Shown here piece by piece: positions 1 through 5,712 of a stretch of DNA of 7,858 nucleotides. A program made the position numbers and the translations under genes. Under the pieces are notes generated by a model that was not told the DNA's origin, did no database searches, and saw only the letters and a list, made by a program, of their open reading frames with translations. Source of the DNA: Candidatus Izemoplasma sp. (GTDB lineage: Bacteria > Bacillota_I > Bacilli_A > Izemoplasmatales > Izemoplasmataceae); contig SKJA01000029.1 of NCBI GenBank assembly GCA_007116105.1, forward strand, positions 1 through 7,858, written 5' to 3'. Every line of letters begins with the position of its first letter. The first letter of the stretch is position 1.

Positions 1-417
1 CAACCACAACATGTTTTGCAATATGCGGAAGATGTTTGTGCAGCCTTAAAGACCGGATATTTTTCGATGGTCGCTCATCCAGATTTATTCATGTGTGGGT
101 ATGACACTTTTGATGAAGCATGTGAAACAGCAACACGCATGATTGTCGAAACAGCGATTGACCAGGATGTCCCTCTTGAGTTTAATGCGAATGGAATTCG
201 GCGGGGAATCAAGCAAACTTCACAAGGGAAACGATACCCTTATCCAAGAAAAGAATTTTGGGATATCGCTCGTGAGTATAATCCAAAAATCATTCTAAGT
301 TCCGATGCACATGCACCAGAATTGTTAACAGATCAAACCATGTTAGAGGCATTGCAAATTTTGAAAGATTGGAACTTAGAGATTATTGAGAAATTGACGT
401 TCAAACAGAAACCGTGA
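1..417 (+). CDS. PHP-domain phosphoesterase, histidinol-phosphatase (HisK/HisJ-like), 3' part
   Basis: The frame is open from base 1, so the gene begins left of the window; 138 residues of the C-terminal half are visible, ending in TGA. The fragment shows typical late PHP-family motifs: an AHPDLF segment (a metal-ligand His in the family), an LEFNANGIRRG strand, a YPYP segment and SSDAHAP near the end, whose Asp and His are metal ligands. This order fits the histidinol-phosphatase branch, which removes phosphate from L-histidinol phosphate in histidine synthesis using a trinuclear metal centre. Complete family members have about 260-270 residues, so roughly half is missing. No other his gene is visible, so another phosphoesterase role is possible. 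The PHP assignment is firm; the substrate is inferred. A TTG at 16-18 is in frame but is not the real start, because homologous-looking sequence continues upstream. Confidence 0.8.
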   Translation, partial: QPQHVLQYAEDVCAALKTGYFSMVAHPDLFMCGYDTFDEACETATRMIVETAIDQDVPLEFNANGIRRGIKQTSQGKRYPYPRKEFWDIAREYNPKIILSSDAHAPELLTDQTMLEALQILKDWNLEIIEKLTFKQKP

Positions 418-468
418 AATTTCAATTCTAAGCGCGTTTATTAAAATAAGGGTATATCAACATCAAAC

Positions 469-488
469 AAGCTCAAAAGCGAGTTTTT
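469..488 (+). terminator. Weak intrinsic terminator after the PHP gene
   Basis: AAGCTC (469-474) can pair with GAGTTT (481-486) through a G-U pair across a 6-nt loop, followed directly by a short T run. The stem is short and the T run overlaps its 3' arm, so termination would be modest. It lies about 50 bp after the TGA stop. Confidence 0.35.
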
Positions 489-621
489 AAGAAATGAAAT
501 CATATAAAAAATAAGACAGAAGTAGTATCGCTAACATTCATAGTCAAAAATTAATAATGAGTATGTTTAATGACCGAACGAAACGTATGAACCCACGTAA
601 ACATAACAAAGAAGATAGTCA

Positions 622-651
622 ACCCCCTTTTAGATAACGAATAAAGGGGGT
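622..651. repeat. Perfect 9-bp inverted repeat, GC-rich hairpin
   Basis: ACCCCCTTT (622-630) and AAAGGGGGT (643-651) form a perfect 9-bp stem with a 12-nt AT-rich loop. No clear T run follows on either strand, so it is not a standard intrinsic terminator. It could be a factor-dependent terminator, an RNA-stability element or a protein-binding site. It stands out from very AT-rich flanks. Confidence 0.6.
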
Positions 652-823
652 AGCTAATTTCATCAATTACTTCCTATAATAAATATTATGTTAACATGAA
701 TATATGTCTTAGATAAGGGAATACAGTTTATTTATGTGTAAATGTCTAAAAGATATGGCATCACTTATTCTCTTGCTAAGTTGCTATAAATCCAAAAACC
801 TAAAATGTGAATCTAGACTATCA

Positions 824-855
824 TTGTCCATTACCATTTCGTTGCCTAGTATAAT
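824..855 (+). promoter_or_regulatory. Putative promoter of the asparaginase gene
   Basis: A perfect TATAAT (-10) lies at 850-855. The best -35-like hexamer is TTGTCC at 824-829, but the 20-bp spacer is longer than the usual 17, so the -35 is weak. Transcription would start near 862 and give a leader of about 65 nt before the chosen ATG at 928. TTGCCTA (842-848) and TAGGCAA (885-891) form a 7-bp inverted repeat spanning the -10 and start region, and could be an operator. Confidence 0.45.
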
Positions 856-927
856 TTGTACCGTCACCTATTTCTATAGGATGATAGGCAATCTATTCTA
901 ATGTCTTCTTTAATCGAGGTAAAAAAA

Positions 928-1914
928 ATGAAAAAAGTTGTTTTAATTTTTACTGGTGGAACCATTTCTATGGAAGTTTACGATCGTTCAAAAGGGGTCG
1001 TACCCTCCTTGTCTGCCGACGAGATTATTTCTAAGTTACAGCATGTCACCAACTACACTAATTTAGTTGGCATTCAATTTTCTATGATTCCTAGTCCTTC
1101 GATGACACCCAACTTGATGCAAAAATTGGCGTCTGAAACAATTGACCAGTTGCAAGATCCTGAGGTCTTAGGTGTCATTATTTCTCATGGAACTGACACA
1201 CTCGAGGAAACTGCATTTTATCTTGACCTCGTCATCGACTCTTCTAAACCTGTGGTGTTGACCGGTTCGATGAAGAATGCGAGTGAGCTCGGCTACGATG
1301 GTTTGACTAACTTGGTTTCTTCGATTCAAGTGGTCTCTTCACCAAGTTCATTAAACAAAGGTGTCCTCGTAGTCATGAACTATGAAATCCATGCGGCCTC
1401 AGAGGTTGTTAAAACTCATACCCTTAACCTGGATACATTTAAAACGCTCTCATTCGGTCCTTTGGGAATCATCGATGATGAAGAAGTTTTATACTATCGA
1501 TCAAGAACCATTAAATATCCTATCAAACTTAAAAACATCTTTAAACCCGATGTAGCCTTACTTAAGATGGTCACAGGATTCGATCCAAGTGTGCTGGCGT
1601 TTTATCTTCAGCAAGGGATAAACGGCATCGTTATCGAAGCTTTGGGTCGTGGGAATGTTCCCCCCAATGTCATGCCGTGGATTCAAGCATATAAGGATGC
1701 AAGTATTCCGGTGGTGATTGTGTCGCGATGTGTCAGCGGACGTGTTCTGGATACGTACGGTTATCCCGGTGGCGGTAAAGACCTTGTTCAAGCGGGTGCT
1801 ATTATGGGTGGTGACCTTGCAGGACCCAAAGCACGCATCTTATTGATGTTGAGTCTTGGCAATCGGTTCGACCACGAACAAATGAAAGTATTTTATACTC
1901 AACAATTTGCGTAA
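928..1914 (+). CDS. L-asparaginase, cytoplasmic type (asparaginase/glutaminase family)
   Basis: A 328-residue enzyme predicted to hydrolyse L-asparagine to aspartate and ammonia in the cytosol; no signal peptide is seen. The start is placed at ATG 928, not at the in-frame ATG 901, because GAGGT (916-920) sits 7 nt before 928 while nothing resembling a ribosome binding site precedes 901. From this start the catalytic residues fall on the E. coli numbering: TGGT with Thr12, Ser58, HGTDT with Thr89 and Asp90, and Lys162 in VVKTHT. The GSMK-DGxxNL segment (113-128) is also typical. The C-terminal domain (about 200-328) includes an EALGRGNVP loop. It has its own putative promoter and ends in a terminator shared with convergent ruvA. 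Type I versus type II, and glutaminase side activity, cannot be settled here. Confidence 0.93.
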   Translation: MKKVVLIFTGGTISMEVYDRSKGVVPSLSADEIISKLQHVTNYTNLVGIQFSMIPSPSMTPNLMQKLASETIDQLQDPEVLGVIISHGTDTLEETAFYLDLVIDSSKPVVLTGSMKNASELGYDGLTNLVSSIQVVSSPSSLNKGVLVVMNYEIHAASEVVKTHTLNLDTFKTLSFGPLGIIDDEEVLYYRSRTIKYPIKLKNIFKPDVALLKMVTGFDPSVLAFYLQQGINGIVIEALGRGNVPPNVMPWIQAYKDASIPVVIVSRCVSGRVLDTYGYPGGGKDLVQAGAIMGGDLAGPKARILLMLSLGNRFDHEQMKVFYTQQFA

Positions 1915-1917
1915 TTT

Positions 1918-1948
1918 AAAAGCGAGGACGGTTGTCCTCGCTTTTTTT
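1918..1948. terminator. Bidirectional intrinsic terminator between asparaginase and ruvA
   Basis: GCGAGGAC (1922-1929) pairs perfectly with GTCCTCGC (1934-1941) around a GGTT loop, extended by AAAA/TTTT. Seven T follow on the plus strand (1942-1948). The minus strand reads the same stem followed by TTTT. It starts 3 bp after the asparaginase stop, and its T run overlaps the ruvA stop codon, so one hairpin ends both convergent units. This also shows that the minus-strand operon ends at ruvA. Confidence 0.9.
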
Positions 1949-2501
1949 ATGCAATCTTTTTAAGTGCTTCCTTAATCAATGTGGCTGTATCCTTCTTAGG
2001 ATCTAGACCGTTAAGTAATCCCTCAATTTCTTTTACCTTATAACCAAGGGCTTTCAAGGCATCGCTCACTTCGCTGAGTCGTTGTGAACTCTTCAAGGTG
2101 ATTTCTCCCACTTGAATCTTGCCTTTTAAATCTAAGATGATTTGTTGACTTGCTTTAGGGCCAATGCCAGGGAAGCGATTTAGGTATTTAGCATCGCCTG
2201 ATTCGATGGCTCTTAAAATGTCGTTTACGGGTGCACTAGCTAAGACAGCCAAAGCACTTTTCGGTCCGATTCCTTTGACGCTTAAGAGTTGTTCAAAGAG
2301 CCGCTTTTCATCTCGTGTCTTAAAAGCATAGAGCGTGTGGGCATCTTCTTTAACGTGGAAATAAACAAAGACTAAATATCGCTCATCCACCGTAAAATCA
2401 AATGGGTTGGGAGGTACAAGCAAATAACCAACATCTTGTACATCTAAGGTGATGCCTTGTGGGTTGACTTCCGTCACTAAACCTTTAAGATATTGATACA
2501 T
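1947..2501 (-). CDS. ruvA: Holliday junction branch migration protein RuvA
   Basis: RuvA binds four-way DNA junctions as a tetramer and loads the RuvB motor for branch migration in recombination and fork repair. The 184-residue protein is slightly short for the family (about 190-205). It has the N-terminal OB fold (1-62, beginning MYQYLKG) with the acidic pin Glu52-Asp53 in KEDAHTLYAF. Two helix-hairpin-helix motifs follow, SVKGIGPK (74-81) and FPGIGPKAS (110-118), and then the C-terminal RuvB-contacting domain (about 143-184, DALKALGYK). AGGAGG lies 5 nt before the ATG. The gene follows obgE by 13 bp and is the last of its operon. RuvB normally lies directly downstream but is absent here, replaced by a terminator. 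Confidence 0.96.
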   Translation of the reverse strand: MYQYLKGLVTEVNPQGITLDVQDVGYLLVPPNPFDFTVDERYLVFVYFHVKEDAHTLYAFKTRDEKRLFEQLLSVKGIGPKSALAVLASAPVNDILRAIESGDAKYLNRFPGIGPKASQQIILDLKGKIQVGEITLKSSQRLSEVSDALKALGYKVKEIEGLLNGLDPKKDTATLIKEALKKIA

Positions 2502-2514
2502 AAGCGCCTCCTAT

Positions 2515-3801
2515 TTAATCGATAAACTCAAACTCTAAGCCACACAGTCTGACCGTTTCACCATCTTTAACACCTTTTTCTCTTAAGGCTTGATCGACGC
2601 CTAAGCTTCTTAGTTGGCGCGCAAACCGTTTAACCGATTGGTCGGTTGAAAAATCGGTCATTTCAAACATCTTCCGGAGTTGGAAACCGTCCACTTCATA
2701 AATGCCATCTTCCGCAAGCTGAATGTCAAAGGCTTTTGCTTCCTCTTCATCAAACTTGTAGAGGACATGTTCTGCATAGTCATCTTCTAAATACAGTTCA
2801 AATGATTTAGTCTGTTCTAATAAATCCGCTGTCTTATACAGCAACAACTCAATGTTGTCTTTGGTTGCAGCACTGATGGCAACAATGGTGGTCTCGTCAT
2901 CAAAGTGTGATTTGAATTTTTCTAAGTTTTCTTGGGCTTCAGGTAAATCCATTTTATTGGCAACAATGATCATCGGACGTTGATTCAAACGATGTCCGTA
3001 TGAGGTTAGTTCGTTCATGATGACTTGATAGTCTTCATAAGGATCACGCCCCTCAAGAGATGCCATGTCAATCACATGAAGTAGCACGCGAGTCCGTTCA
3101 ATGTGTCTTAAGAACTGCAATCCTAAGCCGGCACCCATTGAGGCGCCTTCAATCAATCCTGGTAAATCTGCGACCACAAATGAACGTCCATCTTGAACCC
3201 CCACCACGCCCAAATTAGGCTGCAGTGTTGTGAAAGGATAATCAGCAATTTTAGGTCTGGATGCGGAAATGCTTGAGATTAAGGTGCTTTTCCCCACGCT
3301 TGGCATCCCAAGTAAACCAACATCCGCAAGCAGTTTAAGTTCTAAACGAAGCTCAAGTCTTTCTCCAGGCTCACCTTTTTCAGCAATTTCAGGAGCGGTG
3401 TTGCGACTGGTCGCAAACTTCACGTTCCCTCGACCCCCACGGCCACCCTTTAGGATTCTAACTTGCTGCATGTGTTCCGTAATATCCGCAAGAACTTTGT
3501 TGTCTTCATGATTAAAAATCGTGGTCCCGATGGGCACTTTAATGACAAGATCATCGCCTGTCTTACCGTGCATTTTTTTCGGCTTACCCGATTCTCCATC
3601 TTCGGCTTGGAAATGTTTTTTATAGCGCAAGTCTAAAAGCGTTGAAAGGCCTTCATGCCCTTCAAACACTATGTGACCCCCACGTCCACCATCGCCACCT
3701 GCTGGACCACCTTTTGGGACATACTTTTCACGGCGAAACGCGACGATGCCATCGCCACCTTTACCACTAGCACATTTAATTGTTACGAGATCGACGAACA
3801 T
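2515..3801 (-). CDS. obgE: GTPase Obg (CgtA), ribosome assembly
   Basis: Obg is an essential GTPase that acts in late assembly of the 50S subunit and in (p)ppGpp and growth control. The 428-residue protein has the glycine-rich Obg fold (about 1-157, with KYVPKGGPAGGDGG). The G domain follows: G1 GMPSVGKS (165-172), switch I YPFTTLQPN (188-196), G3 DLPGLIEGA (212-220), G4 NKMD (282-285) and G5 SAA (310-312). A C-terminal OCT domain lies at about 345-428. The start is set at ATG 3801 (MFVDLV, the usual Obg N-terminus) because AAGG lies 9 nt upstream; an in-frame ATG at 3810 is too close to that site. The first 26 bp overlap the end of the upstream fusion gene in another frame, which suggests coupled translation. 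ruvA follows by 13 bp. Confidence 0.97.
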   Translation of the reverse strand: MFVDLVTIKCASGKGGDGIVAFRREKYVPKGGPAGGDGGRGGHIVFEGHEGLSTLLDLRYKKHFQAEDGESGKPKKMHGKTGDDLVIKVPIGTTIFNHEDNKVLADITEHMQQVRILKGGRGGRGNVKFATSRNTAPEIAEKGEPGERLELRLELKLLADVGLLGMPSVGKSTLISSISASRPKIADYPFTTLQPNLGVVGVQDGRSFVVADLPGLIEGASMGAGLGLQFLRHIERTRVLLHVIDMASLEGRDPYEDYQVIMNELTSYGHRLNQRPMIIVANKMDLPEAQENLEKFKSHFDDETTIVAISAATKDNIELLLYKTADLLEQTKSFELYLEDDYAEHVLYKFDEEEAKAFDIQLAEDGIYEVDGFQLRKMFEMTDFSTDQSVKRFARQLRSLGVDQALREKGVKDGETVRLCGLEFEFID

Positions 3802-4813
3802 ACGACACATCCTTAATTGAGTTTAACCAATTTTCTAACGCTTCTCGGGTTTGAAACACATAACAGCACTTCGTGCGTTCATGTGAGTTTAGAAGTCTTA
3901 GTAATGCTGGTCTTCTTTTTTTATTAAATTCAACAATATAACTGAGAAATTCTTGATCAACATTTTCGATACACCCCTCCGCCATATCCGTGCGGTAACG
4001 GTGTCGATATTCTTTTTCGCGTTGCTTAACACCTTGCAGAGCAACATTCAACTCATAATCTAAGAAGATTAAAGTATCCGCTGCTTCAAGTCGTTTAGGT
4101 AGCGAGGCGCTTCGCATATAATTGCCATCCATTACGAAGCGATCGTTGGAGCGCATGAAATCATCCACTTTGCGTGTGAATGTCTCATCTGGGAGACTTT
4201 GCCAATTAGGGAGCCAGTACACACTATCTAACGGTAAAGCGGCAAGATTACGTTTTTTACTTAATTGCTTGGTAAGCGTTGTTTTTCCTGTACCAGAGTT
4301 TCCAAAAATCAACACCTTCGTTAAGGCCAAATCATGATGTACCCGCTCATAAGCAATACGATGAATGCCATGAAGGAAATCCAGTTCAACAAAGTGTAGT
4401 GATTTTAATAGACTTCGCATCGGCAAATTGTTAGGATGCGTGTCAATTTTTAACGATTGAAGCGATTTATCCGACACTAATTCGTAAGCGAACAAAATCA
4501 GTGATTTTGCAATGCCTTGTCTACGGGTACTTGGATCAACCATCAGTCTATGAACGACTAGACTGTCTTTTTTAATCCATTGAATCTCACGGTAACTGTC
4601 TTCCCGTTCGGGCATCACACTCATGACACCAAGAACCTCACCGTTTTGAACATAGACATAGCACACACCCTGTTCAATATCGATGTGAAAATGCGACTGT
4701 CTGGGATAGGCTAAAGACCATTGAAAAAGTCCCTCCGCGTGCATGGCTTGAATCGTCTTCACGGCGAGGGAATCAATCGCAATCAAATCGTGGGTAGTCG
4801 CTAATCGAATCAC
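3776..4813 (-). CDS. Fusion of GNAT acetyltransferase and FlaR-like P-loop kinase
   Basis: A 345-residue protein joining two domains that are usually separate. Residues about 1-158 are a GNAT fold, with the acetyl-CoA motif (HRLMVDPSTRRQGIA, 88-102) and a C-terminal DTHPNNLPM-LHFVEL segment. After a short linker, residues about 167-320 resemble the small 'DNA topology modulation protein FlaR'/adenylate-kinase-like family: Walker A GNSGTGKT (171-178), Walker B-like TLIFLD (247-252) and the signature RTDMAEGC (274-281). The start is put at GTG 4813 (MIRLAT): AGGAG lies 8 nt before it, but only 2 nt before the in-frame ATG at 4819. A TTG at 4870 lies upstream of the promoter and is unlikely. The gene overlaps obgE by 26 bp. 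Substrates of both domains are unknown; FlaR family names say little about function. Confidence 0.85.
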   Translation of the reverse strand: MIRLATTHDLIAIDSLAVKTIQAMHAEGLFQWSLAYPRQSHFHIDIEQGVCYVYVQNGEVLGVMSVMPEREDSYREIQWIKKDSLVVHRLMVDPSTRRQGIAKSLILFAYELVSDKSLQSLKIDTHPNNLPMRSLLKSLHFVELDFLHGIHRIAYERVHHDLALTKVLIFGNSGTGKTTLTKQLSKKRNLAALPLDSVYWLPNWQSLPDETFTRKVDDFMRSNDRFVMDGNYMRSASLPKRLEAADTLIFLDYELNVALQGVKQREKEYRHRYRTDMAEGCIENVDQEFLSYIVEFNKKRRPALLRLLNSHERTKCCYVFQTREALENWLNSIKDVSYVRRSRNN

Positions 4814-4841
4814 GGGCATAACTCCTAGATAGTCTATCGTT

Positions 4842-4870
4842 ATTATACGCTTAGCAAAAAAAAATGGCAA
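4842..4870 (-). promoter_or_regulatory. Sigma-A type promoter of the GNAT-kinase/obgE/ruvA operon
   Basis: On the minus strand the -35 is TTGCCA (4865-4870), one mismatch from TTGACA, followed by a 17-bp spacer and a perfect -10 TATAAT (4842-4847). The start would be near 4835, about 22 nt before the GTG start codon, leaving just room for the AGGAG site. The -35 lies inside the 3' arm of the rpmA terminator and the spacer includes its T run. Confidence 0.8.
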
Positions 4871-4888
4871 ACGCTTCGTTTGCCATTT
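4856..4888 (-). terminator. Intrinsic terminator of rplU-rpmA
   Basis: On the minus strand AAATGGCAAACG (4888-4877) pairs perfectly with CGTTTGCCATTT (4873-4862) across an AAG loop, giving a 12-bp stem, with a run of nine T from 4864 to 4856. It begins 5 bp after the rpmA stop codon. It should strongly end the ribosomal-protein transcript before the GNAT-kinase gene. Confidence 0.92.
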
Positions 4889-4893
4889 GAGTG

Positions 4894-5181
4894 TTATTCA
4901 GGATAAACTGACGCTTGTTTGCGATCACGACCGATACGCTCAAAACGAACGATACCGTCCACTTTTGAAAATAGCGTGTCATCACTACCTAAGCCAACGT
5001 TTACACCAGGATGTACTTTAGTACCGCGTTGACGATAAATAATACTTCCTGCTTTTGCGAATTGACCATCAGCCAATTTAGCACCTAAACGTTTCGACTC
5101 AGAATCGCGACCGTTTTTCGTTGAACCAGTACCCTTTTTCGATGCGTATAAGGGCATCATTGTTACGTTAAATAACATCAT
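4894..5181 (-). CDS. rpmA: 50S ribosomal protein L27 with N-terminal pre-sequence
   Basis: L27 of the large subunit; its N-terminal tail reaches the peptidyl transferase centre and contacts tRNA. The 95-residue product contains the full L27 core from ASKKGTGSTKNGRDSESKRLG to VRFERIGRDRKQASVYPE. AGGAGGTGACC precedes the first of two tandem ATG codons (9 nt from AGGAGG), so translation should begin with MMLFNVTMMPLYASKKG. Internal Met8 and Met9 lack a ribosome binding site. Bacillota L27 usually carries a pre-peptide ending in FFA or LFA that Prp removes; here the matching position reads PLYA and the extension is about two residues longer. rplU is 31 bp upstream, and the prp gene often found between them is absent. 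A strong terminator follows. Confidence 0.96.
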   Translation of the reverse strand: MMLFNVTMMPLYASKKGTGSTKNGRDSESKRLGAKLADGQFAKAGSIIYRQRGTKVHPGVNVGLGSDDTLFSKVDGIVRFERIGRDRKQASVYPE

Positions 5182-5212
5182 AATTGGTCACCTCCTATGA
5201 GTGTTTCACGCG

Positions 5213-5521
5213 TTAGGCGTGAACTTTGACAATGTTTAATTTTGTGTAAGGCTGTCTGTGGCCTTGTTTGCGCTTGTAACCTGTTTTAGGTTTGTACTTG
5301 AAGACGATGATTTTCTTTTGTTTTCCGTGTTTAACAACGGTCGCTTCGACCTTTGCATTGGTGACGTATGGATCGCCAACTTGAGCTTTCTCGCCGCCGA
5401 CCATAAGCACACGGTCTAAGAATACTGTTTCGCCTGCTTCAGCGTCGATTTTCTCAACATAAATGTCAAGACCTTCGCTGACACGAACTTGTTTTCCACC
5501 AGTTTCAATGATTGCGTACAT
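5213..5521 (-). CDS. rplU: 50S ribosomal protein L21
   Basis: L21 binds 23S rRNA in the large subunit. The 102-residue product has the standard length, with the family start MYAIIETGGKQVRV, the KYKPKTGYKRKQGHRQPYT segment (76-94) that matches the family signature near the C-terminus, and the ending KLNIVKV. GAGGAGGTG lies upstream with 9 nt between AGGAGG and the ATG. It is the first gene of a two-gene operon with rpmA, transcribed from two tandem promoters and preceded by a conserved-looking leader that probably mediates regulation. Confidence 0.98.
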   Translation of the reverse strand: MYAIIETGGKQVRVSEGLDIYVEKIDAEAGETVFLDRVLMVGGEKAQVGDPYVTNAKVEATVVKHGKQKKIIVFKYKPKTGYKRKQGHRQPYTKLNIVKVHA

Positions 5522-5606
5522 GTGTGAGCACCTCCTCTAATAATAAGACTCGCCATGAGGGTGGCCTAAGCGCTTGAAGACCCTATCTGTGCGGTATGCT
5601 GCTAGC
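5522..5606 (-). promoter_or_regulatory. Probable L21 leader (structured 5' UTR of rplU)
   Basis: The roughly 85-nt leader between the downstream promoter and rplU resembles the L21 leader of Bacillota as I recall it: CCGCACAGA, a GGCCACC-loop-TGGCGAGT block and the adjoining AGAGGAGGTG ribosome site. Visible pairings include GCCA (5562-5565) with TGGC (5552-5555), the self-complementary AAGCGCTT (5568-5575), and AGGGT (5580-5584) with ACCCT (5558-5562). The first and last compete for the same bases, which would suit a switch. In the family the element is thought to control rplU operon expression, perhaps by binding a ribosomal protein. The assignment is from memory, not from a covariance search. 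Confidence 0.65.
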
Positions 5607-5612
5607 TTTAAC

Positions 5613-5641
5613 AGTTTACCAAATGCTTGTCTATTTGTCAA
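5613..5641 (-). promoter_or_regulatory. rplU promoter P2 (downstream)
   Basis: Minus strand: perfect -35 TTGACA (5636-5641), 17-bp spacer, -10 TAAACT (5613-5618) preceded by TGG, an extended -10 arrangement. The transcript would start near 5606 and consist of the L21 leader followed by rplU-rpmA. Confidence 0.8.
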
Positions 5642-5667
5642 TGTTAAAGTCCTATACAACCTTGCAT

Positions 5668-5696
5668 ATTATAGCGGAACCCAGTAGCTTTGTAAA
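5668..5696 (-). promoter_or_regulatory. rplU promoter P1 (upstream)
   Basis: Minus strand: -35 TTTACA (5691-5696), 17-bp spacer, perfect -10 TATAAT (5668-5673). It lies just after the radC stop codon and about 55 bp upstream of P2, so the two promoters are in tandem. Confidence 0.75.
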
Positions 5697-5712
5697 GCAA
5701 AAAATACGATAT

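Larger units (their letters stand above)
418..927. other. AT-rich intergenic region, about 500 bp
   Basis: No convincing gene lies between the PHP gene and the asparaginase start. The stretch is visibly richer in A+T than its surroundings. It holds a weak terminator-like hairpin after the PHP gene (469-488), a perfect 9-bp inverted repeat (622-651), and a putative asparaginase promoter with a structured leader (about 824-900). A 26-codon frame at 557-637 has no ribosome binding site. I recognise no tRNA, riboswitch or insertion-sequence end in it. It may be eroded sequence, but there is no recognisable remnant to show that. Confidence 0.6.

Noticed and set aside
557..637. 26-codon open frame (basic, hydrophilic product) in the AT-rich gap, running into the 622-651 hairpin
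   Set aside because: No ribosome binding site before the ATG, no recognisable similarity, and the size is expected by chance.
710..723. Partial similarity between TTAGATAA near 630 and near 710, suggesting a direct repeat
   Set aside because: The shared word is only about 8 bases in AT-rich DNA, which is within chance expectation.
901..927. Upstream in-frame ATG as the asparaginase start (nine extra residues)
   Set aside because: No ribosome site before 901, while GAGGT is well placed for ATG 928, from which the catalytic residues match standard numbering.
3269..3511. Plus-strand open frame antisense to obgE, with a Ser/Pro-rich product
   Set aside because: Composition reflects the reverse complement of the glycine-rich Obg domain; no initiation signals are evident.
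4814..4870. Longer N-terminus for the GNAT-kinase protein from TTG 4870
   Set aside because: The TTG overlaps the terminator and the -35 box, and the added segment would lie upstream of the transcription start.
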